Shown: one piece after another, positions 54,122 to 64,000 of the stretch
Layout: each line of letters begins with the position of its first letter
How positions within the stretch are numbered: the first letter of the stretch is position 1
From: Dryas octopetala
Lineage: Eukaryota > Streptophyta > Magnoliopsida > Rosales > Rosaceae
Assembly: GCA_963921425.1 (NCBI GenBank)
Contig: OY992838.1
Location: 16,492,001-16,556,000 of the forward strand
Reading direction: 5' to 3'
DNA: 64,000 bases
The notes under the pieces: model-generated
The model's database searches: none
What the model saw: only the letters and a program-made list of their open reading frames with translations
Told to the model about the DNA's origin: nothing
Translations under genes and position numbers: made by a program

Positions 54122-55490
54122 CTACTCAAGTCCAGTAGCAGAACCCGAACCAGAAGCTGAATGTGACCCTGATCCTCCCTGCGGACCAAATTGTCTCAGA
54201 AATTCATCATCACCTAAATTCTCGGAAAGCAATCTGAAAAATCCAACACCCGTAGAATGATGTGACCCACCAGGAGATGGCTGAGAAGGTACCTCTGGCC
54301 GATACATATGCATCTGCAAAGGTGACTGAGGCATAAACGGCATATGGTACATAGGATGCATCGAGAACATTCCATATGGAGAATGTGGGGGCTGACTTTG
54401 GCCAGAAGGCTGTTGTGGATGCGAGCTCTGTGGGTGTGTCTGTGTCTGCATCATCACTTGTTGTTGCTGCTGCATAAACATCATCATCTGTTGCTGCTGC
54501 AATTGCTGCTGCTGCTGATGTAGCTGAGTCTTTAACAACTCAATTGCCTCAGCTTGGGCATCCTGCTTAGCCTGCACAGCCTCATGCTTCTTCTGCCATT
54601 CGAGGCACAGTGCCTCCAACAGAGCTTATCTTGTCTTCGATGATCTCTGAGAAGAAGTACTAGATTGAGCCCTAGCATAAGGCACCATTTCAGGTGTCAC
54701 CCCATGTCCATAGAGCCGAACTCTATTTTTCCTCTCAGGACCCATCTCCTCAACATACACTTCTGTGCGAAGTTCACAAGTGTCATCCGCTCCAGACTCA
54801 ACTCGTGAGTCAACGTAACTCTCCATGGATATCTAATAAACAAATATTTAGATAAATTTGTAAATAAAATTTAAGAACATAAAATACACATTATGGAAAA
54901 AAAAAAAAACTAGTATAATATTTACCCCTCTCTTCTCCAATGGCACATCAATCCAACTAATGTCTTTGTGCATGTGGGTGACACGAAAGAAAGTAACGGG
55001 ATCGGGTTCAACTCCATGCTTCTTCTTCTAAAAATTTAAACCATTAAAAAAAAATAATTTAGAATATATTTTTGTGCCCTAATTAAATAAAACTGTAACT
55101 CAATAAGATGAAAAAAATTAACTATACTACATAATCTTAACGAAGACATTCAAATGTCCACGATCCTGATGTATGGCTCATCGTTTGTTGAGAACGATTA
55201 GCTTTATTTTTCACAGCTATCTCCTAAAAAGTCAAACAGAATATAAATTAGTCATAATTGCACATATTAGTATTATTAAATATTTGATTAAAGGTTGTCA
55301 CTTGAGTTTTTGGGTTATCCCAATGTTCCACCATCTTCGCCCACTGCACAGGATCTACATTATTGGGACATCTCAACCGCCGCTGACTTGTCTTGCCAGT
55401 GTAGTACTTCCCTTTCAAATATGCTTTGTATTCTATATAAGCATGTTCATCAATGGCCAAAGTCATGGTCTTAATCACAGGCATTTTTAC
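54122..55490 (-). pseudogene. CACTA second-ORF protein remnant (Transposase_24-like)
   Basis: In gene order: 55484-55248 reads AYLKGKYYTGKTSQRRLRCP and QWAKMVEHWDNPKTQ, with the spaced tryptophans of this plant transposase family. About 55020-54830 is poorly preserved. 54826-54626 reads RTEVYVEEMGPERKNRVRLY and GVTPEMVPYA. After a single stop near 54625 the frame goes on as LLEALCLEWQKKHEAVQ into a Gln/Met-rich coiled coil and ends at 54122. The family binds subterminal repeats as the TNPA-like partner. Introns may explain some gaps (several ag/gt borders), but the in-frame stop argues for a pseudogene. Confidence 0.65.
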
Positions 55491-56211
55491 TAAATCCTCA
55501 TCACGAAAAGTGATAGTGCCCTACATCCATAAAAAATAAAAAATAAACAATTATATGTAAATATTTACAGGCATTTTTACCAAATCTTTATCCCAATTGA
55601 TACCCGTATTCTGTCCCACAAAGTGTTCTTTGTTTCTTCTTCAACCAATCTTCAATCATACACTAGAGGAACATTATTTGGATCTTTTACTTCAGAAGAT
55701 ATAAACTTGGGATCTTTTGAGAAATACACTTCCCGCTCGGACTAAATTCACAATACTCTTTACCCCTATGATCTTTACCAGCCCACTTAATCTTTTCAGG
55801 ACCACGTTTTCTCCTTTAGGGCATGCTACATGTTAATCCAAATTAATATACATCAATGACAAAAATATTGTAAATAATAGAATAAATAAAAACTTTATAT
55901 AAACAAACTATAGCTTACCATCTAGCCTCAACCTGCTCATTGTGGTGCTCGTCCATATGTTCTTCATTATCACTCATCTAAATAAATTATAATTAACCAT
56001 ATATATATATATACACCACCAAATACATACTACATAAATATTAATTAATTAAATAAAACAAATATATAGACACACAAATATATTTTAACTCGGAAAACCC
56101 TCAAAAGGTAAAAACCACGGGACCTAGTCCAGCACAAAAAAAATTCACTAATAAAAAAGTATTACATAAGAGATCTTAATTACAAAACAACACAAAAAAA
56201 AAAAAATTAAT
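55491..56211 (-). other. Degenerate interval between CACTA ORFs
   Basis: AT-rich DNA with scattered transposase-like words on the minus strand (for example KRGPEKIKWAGKDHRGKEYC near 55800-55740) interrupted by stops. It is probably intron plus decayed 5' part of the second ORF. Confidence 0.4.
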
Positions 56212-58045
56212 TTAAGCATCCATATCATCATCAAGCTTATCGTCAGCAATTGAATTAACCAGCTCAGTGGACAAAGGTAATGCTTCATCAAAAGGTGTCA
56301 CTTCTACGCCAACCCTTGTTTGCATATCTTCATTGTCAAGTACCCAATCATGTAGATTTGGTATGACATAATCGTCAATTGTATCTTTATCCTCTAATAC
56401 ATAAAAAAAATCCCTCGGATGCGTTCGGACCACTACATGCCAATCTGTTTCAATCGAATCTGCAACATAAAATACTTGCTTTGCTTGTGAAGCTAGTATG
56501 AAAGGGTCATCCCTAAATCCCAATCGATTGAAGTTCACCAAGGTAAAACCATATTGATCTGTCTTCATACCCCTAGGACTTCCACTATCAACCCAATCAC
56601 ACTTAAACAACATCACGCAACGACCCATATCTTCTGCCTCGGTATGACCACAATATCTAACCAGAAACATATATGTGACAACACCATAGCAATTAACTTG
56701 CCCAACACCACTCGGAATATTTACAGGTACAAATACACCACAATTCTGATTCTTATGCTTATCATCCACCGATTTTATTCGAAATCTAAAACCATTAATA
56801 GCGTGGCTTTTGTATTTCGTCACAAGTGTGCGAGGAGGATTAGCAAGCCAATGCAAGTCATCGGATATCAACGGATCATTAGCATAAAACCTTGCATGAA
56901 TCTGTGAAAAAAATGATGTAGAAACATTAGGTAAAAATTAATATTACATACATGATGTAGAAACTTAGTAATTGAATTCTTACATGTTTCTTGAACCATT
57001 CAGGAAATTCCTTCTTACTTATCTCCATGATTTGTCGCCTAGTGAATCGTTTCCTTCGATGTTTATCTCTCAAAAAGTCCTCATGTTGCCTTCTAAAAGG
57101 GATTACTTCATCACAATTATCAAGAATGTATTTGTGGCATCGATTCCTATCATTTAGATCAAGCTCCACATTTTCACCTGAACCTAAATATTGGCCTATG
57201 GAGTCAAAAATTGATAACCCACCACATATTCCACGTCCAATACCATATGCATTTCGACCCTTACGATTACGACGGGTATCAACATCTCTAAGGTACATGG
57301 AACAGAAAGATAAACCCTCATCAACCAAATACCTTCAGCAATAGAACCTTCAGGACGACTCTTATTTCGCACATACAGCTTCAGTGTTTGCAAATACCTT
57401 CAATATTTAACATAAAAAAAAATTAGAGAATCAAAACTAAAATTAATGCAAATTAAGCATAAGGAAATGACCATTACCGTTCAATGGGATACATCCATCT
57501 ATATTGAACTGGTCCTGCAATAGCAGCTTCATTTGCCAAGTGAATTGGGAGATGCACCATGACATCAAAAAATGAAGAAGGGAAAATCTTCTCCATCTCA
57601 CATAAGGTCAATGCAATTCTAGAGTTCAGTTGATTGAATGATGCCTCAGTTTCCTTCTTGCTACACAACTGTCTAAAGATTGCACTCAACTCTAGTAAAA
57701 CCATAGTGACAAATTTGGGTAACACACCACGTATCGCAAGCGGGAGTAATTATTGCATTAAAACATGGCAATCGTGAATTTTCAACCCATTTATTTTCTC
57801 TCATTCACATTCACACATCGAGACAAATTTGCTGAATATCCATAAGGAACTCGAATAGTAGACAACACTTTGCAAAATGAGGTTTTTTCTTCTTTGCTCA
57901 ATGTGAATATTGCCGGGGGAAAAAATGTTGTATCTCCTTCTCTACGAGGGTGTTGACTATGTCTTATATTCAAGACTTCAATATCTACACGTGCAGCCAA
58001 TCCATCCTTTGTCCTCTTCGCAATATCCAACAATGTTCCAACCAC
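56212..58045 (-). pseudogene. CACTA TNPD-like transposase, C-terminal DUF4218-DUF4216 part
   Basis: From 58045 the minus strand reads VGTLLDIAKRTKDGLAARVD, then KIHDCHVLMQ, a stop where the family has a coding residue, LLPLAIRGVLPKF, MEKIFPSSFFDVMVHLPIHL and VQYRWMYPIER. These are the family's DUF4218 words. After a gap come RNKSRPEGSIAEG and, frameshifted, VDEGLSFCSMYLRD. The block 56871-56212 (SHAINGFRFRIKS, GVVTYMFLVRYCG, FKCDWVDS, FRDDPFILASQAKQVFYV) is DUF4216. These domains follow the catalytic part in CACTA transposases. The catalytic domain itself is not in the window. The stop near 57752 and a frameshift near 57330 kill it. Confidence 0.78.
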
Positions 58046-58175
58046 ATAATGGGAATATATTAAAAAGTGATCTACTCTCCTTCATTATCTTGAACATCTC
58101 GAAGGACCTCAACAATATCTCTGGTCTGTCTATTACCTTGGATAAATATTTGATTTCATTATAATTTATTCCCAT

Positions 58176-58357
58176 TAAGAAAGCTCCTAACTACACCTTG
58201 TTATCCTTCATTGACATCTTGCCCTCTCTTGTCCTCATTTTAATAGCTAATAGTACTACTGTAATTCCCCTTCCCCCAACCCAAAAAGATCATTTACTCT
58301 ATTAAGGTAATAAGTTTCAGTGATCAAATTATTAAGCTTACCTTCTTCCATTGTCAG
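58176..58357. other. Junction between the CACTA relic and the next gene relic
   Basis: 182 bp of unassigned DNA. A tagtactactg word near 58250 resembles a broken CACTA tip but cannot be confirmed. Confidence 0.3.
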
Positions 58358-60044
58358 CGAATGATTCCAGTGGGCAAAATGATTGGAAAGGCGCTTGGTG
58401 GCACAGTAGCTTCAATGTTGTCTCTGGTAATTATCAATCTTTTTTATATGGTTTGGTATTCAAATATTACTTTCCAACCTAGATAAATAGTTGGATACTT
58501 GGTTTGGACTATGGTTGACCTGTTATTTGGCTCAAAAGGATGTTTGGAACAATATATGTTGGGTTCCACCATTGGAAAGGTTTGTGTATATTAGATGACC
58601 ATGAATTATCTGCTCAACCCTCCTTCCCCCAAACACGTTTTCTTTCTGTCAATGTTAAATTTTTTTATTGTTGCCTATGACAGGTTTTGTGGAAGAAGAC
58701 AGTCCTTATGCTGCTGATGGTCAAAAGGGCACATTTAATTTTGAATTCTCTAGGCCTTTGAGAACTATGGATCGTCTCCAACAGGTTCACCTGCTGCATT
58801 CAAATGTCTTGCTATTTGGAATTGAGTTATTTATTTATTTATTCATTTTCAATAAAACCCAAATATTGTGGTTTTTCCCTCTAATTTTTGGTACATGTTG
58901 TGTAAGTTGTTTGGAGAGTTGATTGCTCTTGTGCTTGTTGAATGAAGAGGATTATGGACCAACACATAGCCTTGTTGCTAATTGAAAGTTCTTGTATATC
59001 CCTTAGACAAGATTGCTCCAATCCCTTATCCAACACATGTCCATCTTTTAAAATATTTATATGATGTCAACCAAACTTGCTCTATGAGAAGTCTTTTTGG
59101 ATTGATTACTGGTCTGTGCTATACTTTTGATCATCCTTTAAAACATTAGCATTGACATTTGGTTGCGGAGTGGATTCTTCTTGTGGTTTCTTGTTGAACT
59201 AAGAGGCTTATGGACCAACACTACCTAGCCTTGTTGCTAATTGAAAATTCTGTATCTTCCTTAGACAAAATTCCTCGGAAGTGTTTGTCCAATCTTTATC
59301 TAGGACCTTTGATTTCTTACTTATACAAACTTCTTGGCAATCTAACACATGTCTACCTTTTAGAATATTTATATGATGCCAACCAAACTTACTGCACGAA
59401 AAGTCTTTTCGGATTGATTATTGGTTTGTGCTATACTGTTGATCCTCCTTTAAAACATTAGCATTGAAATTTATTTCACCCATCTTATGTATCTTGAAAT
59501 AGACCTGACAGTTGCTATAATGTTTCTTTTATATTATATAGTTCCAAGTATTGACATTGTAACAATTCTCGATTATATGTAGATTCCAAGTAAAATATTG
59601 GCATTATAATAAGTCTCTGCTATATATATATATTTATATATATTCAAGTAAAATATCCACATTGTAACAATTTTTTTTTTTTGTCATTCATGACATTATA
59701 ACAAGTCTAATATGACTACATTACTTGGTTCATGCAGGATGCTCAATTCACAATTGGTGGATCAAGTAAGATGTCGGTAGCATTCTGGCCGGTATCCCGT
59801 TGATGGAAAATCATGGCATGGCTCTGGGCACTATTCTGTTAGTTGTGACTGGGTTCCTTTAGATGTCTCTTTGGGAAGTTCTATGCTAACCACAGCGAGA
59901 CCGAGTGGCTCAGTTAATGCTGCTAGTGTTTTTGCCCTTCTGTTATCAGTGATCTCGTTATGTGCTTCTGTTTTCATCGGGTATTGGGTCGTCAAACCCA
60001 AAACTGTCTACACACAAGTACCACAACCAGAAAATAATCTTTAG
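58358..60044 (+). pseudogene. 3' end of an EB_dh-type heme-binding membrane protein gene
   Basis: Three exons are clear: up to 58426 (NDSSGQNDWKGAWWHSSFNV, donor tctctg^gtaatt), 58684-58784 (FVEEDSPYAADGQKGTFNFE, FSRPLRTMDRLQQ) and 59738-60044 (DAQFTIGGSSKMSVAFW, then in shifted register HGSGHYSVSCDWVPLDVS, a hydrophobic helix FALLLSVISLCASVFIGYW and a short tail). Phases agree across both introns. Four extra bases (ccgg) near 59790 shift the frame, so the copy is broken. I relate it to plant proteins with a cytochrome c-552/DMSO reductase-like heme-binding (ethylbenzene dehydrogenase-related) domain and a C-terminal membrane anchor. The family name is less certain than the gene structure. 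The 5' exons are missing, replaced by the CACTA relic. Confidence 0.7.
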
Positions 60045-60568
60045 GCTAAAGTATATTTTTGGTCCATGTACTTTAACGAAGTTTCCACTTTGATCCTTAT
60101 TTTTCAATTTTGGTAATTTCAGTCCCGTACTTTTATTATATTTGTAATTAGGTCTAAATTGTTAACTCAATTTGTTTTTTAGAGGGAAATATGACGTGAC
60201 AATTCATATGAATAGATATTCTAGACATTTCATGATTAATACGGTATAATTAAATAAACAATTTAAAAAGTTAAATAAAATATAATTATGAAAAAAACAA
60301 AAAGCAAAAACTTAAATAATTAAGAAAAAAATACATGTGTCCAAATGTAATTAGGCAACGTCACTTGGTTAAATGAGTTTCACTTATAAGTTATTTAAAA
60401 TATTCAAAATATTTCTGTTACGTCATATTTTTGTCAATAATTTAAACTTAATTAATGATTTGAATTCAATTGTAAACATAATGAAAGCATGAGACTTTTT
60501 AAAATTGAAAGAACTGTACCAAAATGGAAATTTTGTTAAAGTACAGGTGCCAAAAATGCACTTTGGCC
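60044..60568. mobile_element. Mutator-like MITE
   Basis: The left end ggctaaagtatatttttggt and right end, complemented, ggccaaagtgcatttttggc continue as matching text for about 50 bp (gtactttaacgaagtttcc against gtactttaacaaaatttcc). Eight-base flanks aatcttta and gatcttta (one mismatch) fit a Mutator-type target duplication. Internal DNA is AT-rich and non-coding. The element begins exactly at the stop codon of the preceding gene relic. Confidence 0.7.
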
Positions 60569-61059
60569 AGATCTTTAAGATAGCAGCTTGGGTGTGGAAT
60601 GGTACTGGTAATGGGGATTCTACTTAATTTGTACCTAGATACATCCATGTCATTCCATTTTTTATTGAATTAAATTGTAGATAACTTTAACTTTACTACG
60701 GCTTCAAGTTGTATACTTTTTGTTGATTGTGGTTGGGTGTTTTTATTTTCTATCAATTTTCTTTCTCTTTTGTTAATTGATAGAGATTTTTTTATTTTTT
60801 TTGGTTATATTAGTGGGAAAATTGTCAACATGCTCTTTAGAATTTTTAACCAATTCCCTCCTGATTATTAAGAGTGTTATTATATGCACACCATTTTCCT
60901 TCTCACTACACATCTCATACACTTTTTTACTTTATAATTTCTCAATAAACACCCACAATATTATCAAATACCCTCACCTATACAGAATGAAAAAATAAAT
61001 AATAGTCAACCCCACCCTTGCACACAACCACCGGTCTCGCCGTCGTCGGAGCATGTCCT
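60569..61059. other. Intergenic, no gene recognised
   Basis: AT-rich DNA with T runs. Nothing is identified. Confidence 0.5.
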
Positions 61060-61303
61060 CCTCCTTTCTTTCTCTCCGTTTCTATTTCTTATCTTTTTCT
61101 TTCTCCCTCTTTTTCTTTCTTCTCTTTCTCTTCCTCTTTCGCACCCCCTTGTCAAACGAGAACGCCGACCTCTAGATCGAAGGTCAGCGATGTCCCATCT
61201 GGTTGCCAGCCTCCCTTCCCGTCCGACAAGGGGGATGCGAAAGAGAGAGAGAGAAGGAGAGAGAAGAAACAAAGAAAGAGAAAGAGAAACGAGAAGGAGA
61301 AAG

Positions 61304-61345
<42 letters not shown>
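61060..61345. repeat. Pyrimidine/purine inverted repeat with (GA)n
   Basis: A pyrimidine block (61060-61153, ending ctctttcgcacccccttgtc) is complemented by a purine block (61225-61345, beginning gacaagggggatgcgaaaga) with a 71-bp GC-richer loop between. The purine arm ends in an unbroken GA run at 61307-61344. ORFs across it are Arg/Glu/Lys repeats without meaning. Confidence 0.75.
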
Positions 61346-61347
<2 letters not shown>

Positions 61348-62333
61348 GAGAAAGTGCGCCTACGGCGTGGGGTCCGACCACTGGCAAAGAGAGTGGTGGC
61401 GAGTGGCAGTAGGTGGAGAGCTGAAGGGGTTCCAAGTTTTTTGTTTCTTTTTTTTTTTTCATTTAGAATTTTTTTTGTCCTTTATGGTCTTTTGTTATTG
61501 GGTTTTGATTGTCATTTCACATATTGGATAACGAGGGTGTGTAGCGAGAAGGAATTGGATGTGTAGCAGCACTTAATATTAATTAGAAATTTTGGGACTC
61601 AATTTTGAAAGCGTGTCAATATGAGACCTTTTGTTTTGACCAAGGTAAAAAAAGACCTACCCATCCAATTTGGTGTTAAAAATGTATTAAATAACCGCCC
61701 CCAATCTTCTATTGCTACCTACCCCTTTATGGGTAGGTAGCACTAGAAAACCCCCTGCCCTAACTTGAGCCCCAAATTCCCAGCCCATCGTCAAATGGTC
61801 CCTTCTCCTCCTCCCCATCTAGATCGGTGCTGGTTGTTGTGCCCCACTCTCCTTCCCTTTCTCTCTCTCTTATCACGGGAAAGATAAGAAAAGCATAATG
61901 GTGTCTTTAGATGGAGAAAAAAAAATTGAAATTTAGACAAAGCTCATCATTTAAGAAATTTTATGTTTTAATTTCCTTGGTTTTTTTTTTTATTGCAGGG
62001 GAGGGGGGAAGGTTAGAACCCGGGTATGTAGAGGGGGAGCTATTGTCCTCGGCCAACTAGGCCAACCCCATTTCACTTCTAATTTCTAATTTCCTTTTAA
62101 CTCAGAATTTTGTAAATTCAATGTGGAAAAAAACTTGGGATTTGAGGGCTATAAATTTCAATTTTAAATTGCACTTAAATTGGTGTCATTTTCAAAATTC
62201 CAATTTTGACAGAAGATAAATAATTCATATCCACTCATCACATTGCCAATTAATCACAATACCACTAGGTCGCTACTACAACAACTACCACCACCACCAC
62301 CAGTCTCCGCCACCATTTCTCCCACCACATGTG
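61346..62333. other. Intergenic with a short perfect hairpin
   Basis: No gene recognised. An 11-bp perfect stem (gctacctaccc / gggtaggtagc) with loop ctttat sits at 61714-61741. Near 62012-62040 ggttagaacccggg resembles a Pol III box B, and a short CCA repeat lies at 62287-62301. Confidence 0.5.
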
Positions 62334-64000
62334 TGTTGGAAATATGCCTTAAAACCAATGGCAATTGGTTAACCAAAGTAGCTTGGTTAAAGTGACTTGA
62401 GAGATATTTCAATTAATGTGTATTACACATTAATAAGGTATAAGTATTATTCACTACACTGAAACTCTAGGATCATCGTATAAGTGAATGAATGTGTCCA
62501 TAGAAATCTAAGAGAAGAAACATGACAAGCTTGGAGGCCATTGAGACTCGTGTTATCGGATACTTAGATTCCTAAATGTTCCTAGTTAATGAAGGTAACG
62601 TTAACTGGGCATTAACATTCCAATAAGTCAAGACTTCCACATACGCTTGCTTACTCTGGGTTGGTGAGTCTCAAGCCACAATGTAGAGACACTGGAGCAG
62701 GTATGTGGGTGCGAGCTTGAAGACACGTCCACTGAATTGACTAATGGAGAATCCTAGATGGAGCTTTACCGCATGTCAAATAGGAACTTTGTAGTTATGA
62801 TAGATACTAATTAGTCATCAGACTAGAGACATCACCGATGTCTTGTGTGTGTGCTTAGTATACTTTGACCGCAAAAAATGAACCAATGGAATCAAGCATG
62901 AGTTACATGTGTACGTTGGGTGCGTTGACACACATATGGAGGCATGTGAGTGTAAAACATGGAATCTCTTACATTCCATAACGAAGGAAATGTGCTAGGA
63001 TAGAAAGACTCACAAAGTTTCTAGCTAGAGCATCAGAATTACATATATGATTATATTAATGGATTTTGACACGAGTTCCATACACAGGATATAACCGGCA
63101 CATAGTTGAGAGAATGGACCATACTGTATTGTAATCATAATTGAATAGGTTCGAGGCTAAATTCTATTTGGTTTGGGGGCCATGAACTATGGATAGGTGT
63201 CAACGTGATCTGTAGAGTCTAAAGAGCAATTAATTAGAAAGTGTTTCTAGATTAATTATGATCCTACTACCAAATCGAATAAGAACCTAAAGGGTCACAT
63301 ACATACAAGTATGTGGGAGACCAAAAGGAAAGGATGATACCGATGATAAATATGTCCAATTATTGATTGCAACTATCGTGATACTTGTTATTGCGTAAGA
63401 CTGGGAATACACTTCCCAGTGGGTCACCCATCCCAATGTAAGTCACCCATCCCAGTATTGCTCTAGTGTGAGCTCAGTTAACTGTGATATACTGATGAGG
63501 ACCATTGAGCTCTAGTGATCGACTTAGTTACTAATTAATGAGGACAATCAATAAGCCCATAAGTCAAGTGATTGATTTGGGATGGTCACTTGACATAATC
63601 TTTCCTTGGGAATACACTTCCCAGTGGGTCACCCATCCCAGTATTGCTCTAGTGTGAGCTCACTTAACTATGATATACTGATGGAGACCATTGAACTCTA
63701 GTGATCGACTTAGTTACTAATTGATGAGGACAATCAATAAGCCCATAAGTCAAGTGATTGATTTGGGATGGTCACTTGACATAATCTTTCCTTAAGTAGG
63801 ATTAATTAACTAATTAATTTACTTATAGAGTAAGATTGGAAAGTCAAAGCTTGAGCTTGTTGACCCAAGGCTAAGTGATTAATTATTAGGAGAATAATTA
63901 ATGTTATCTTATTAATTAAGATAAATGTTAATAAACCACTCATTCACTTTGAGCTTATTTTTCCTTTGAAAGCCCCCAGTTTTAAAACCATTTCACAATC
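62334..64000 (+). repeat. Partial LTR, probably Copia, running off the window
   Basis: The start tgttggaaatatgcctt is a common opening of plant copia LTRs. The sequence that follows lacks ORFs and is LTR-like (regular AT/GC mix, caagcttga-type words). It contains a 205-bp tandem duplication: tgggaatacacttcccagtg at 63402 and again at 63607, both ending in cataatctttcctt. The first copy has about 20 extra bases (catcccaatgtaagtcac). Neither the other end nor internal region is visible, so the assignment is tentative. Confidence 0.45.

Larger units (their letters stand above)
53397..58175 (-). mobile_element. Decayed CACTA element 3 with transposase remnants
   Basis: One tip, CACTACTACAAAATCAC, starts at 53397. 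The subterminal zone to about 53955 is an array of cctggcggatatatccgccggcatt-like words in direct and inverted form. Beyond it the minus strand carries remnants of both CACTA proteins: a Transposase_24-like second ORF (54122-55490) and the DUF4216/DUF4218 part of the first ORF (56212-58045). The catalytic Transposase_21 region and the other tip are not found, so the high-coordinate end is deleted at about 58.2 kb. Multiple stops and frameshifts show it is dead. It may be old enough to be unrelated to elements 1 and 2, whose subterminal words differ. Confidence 0.78.

Noticed and set aside
61018-61566. 182-codon ORF and its overlapping neighbours
   Set aside because: They lie in the pyrimidine/purine inverted repeat and GA run, with no domain and equal openness on both strands.
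62000-62080. SINE or tRNA gene
   Set aside because: ggttagaacccggg resembles box B, but no box A at proper distance, no cloverleaf and no flanking duplication were found.

Overview
The window reads as nuclear DNA from a flowering plant, most likely a woody eudicot. The evidence is a CC-NB-ARC-LRR resistance gene, introns with GT..AG borders in ribosomal-protein and carrier-protein remnants, Ty1/copia and Ty3/gypsy (Tat lineage) retrotransposons, CACTA (En/Spm) DNA transposons and Mutator-like inverted-repeat elements. I cannot name the species. Only one ordinary host gene looks intact, the NLR at 8859-12230 (minus). Most of the rest is mobile DNA and the host genes it has broken or copied.

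Layout. 1-8.8 kb: a foldback/Mutator-like element with arms of over 400 bp, a rearranged copia remnant with a 3' LTR, AT-rich filler, an isolated CACTA end and an RNase H-like fragment. 8.9-12.2 kb: the NLR, with three W-box cores upstream. 13.8-43.0 kb: a minus-strand RPL10A (ribosomal protein uL1) pseudogene. One of its introns holds a 5.1-kb CACTA element (14019-19142) and another holds a 23.3-kb Tat element (19451-42742). 43.3-49.1 kb: a second CACTA element (43345-48953) inserted in a delta-9 desaturase-like fragment. 49.6-53.2 kb: a palindrome-rich satellite, a TMK-type kinase relic and a three-copy tandem repeat. 53.4-58.2 kb: a decayed CACTA element that still carries transposase remnants. 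58.3-60.0 kb: a broken heme-binding (EB_dh-type) gene end with a Mutator-like MITE at its stop codon. 60.6-64.0 kb: low-complexity DNA and the start of an LTR that runs off the window.

The most striking object is the Tat element. It is arranged LTR-internal-LTR-internal-LTR, with one 5-bp target duplication (tcaac) at its outer ends only. Each internal region carries an intact 1995-residue gag-pol on the minus strand and, convergent to it, a spliced plus-strand gene of about 730 codons with its own TATA box, a gypsy-associated plant domain and a long coiled coil. The two copies differ at about ten bases by eye plus one unit of a 71-bp tandem repeat, so the array is young and possibly still able to move.

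The two 5-kb CACTA elements show no transposase, but they carry exons copied from unrelated host genes: a SAM carrier and a Tho1/MOS11-like RNA factor in the first, an RBM22-like splicing factor and SecA in the second. They look like Pack-CACTA elements, with nested insertions recording the order of events at the locus.
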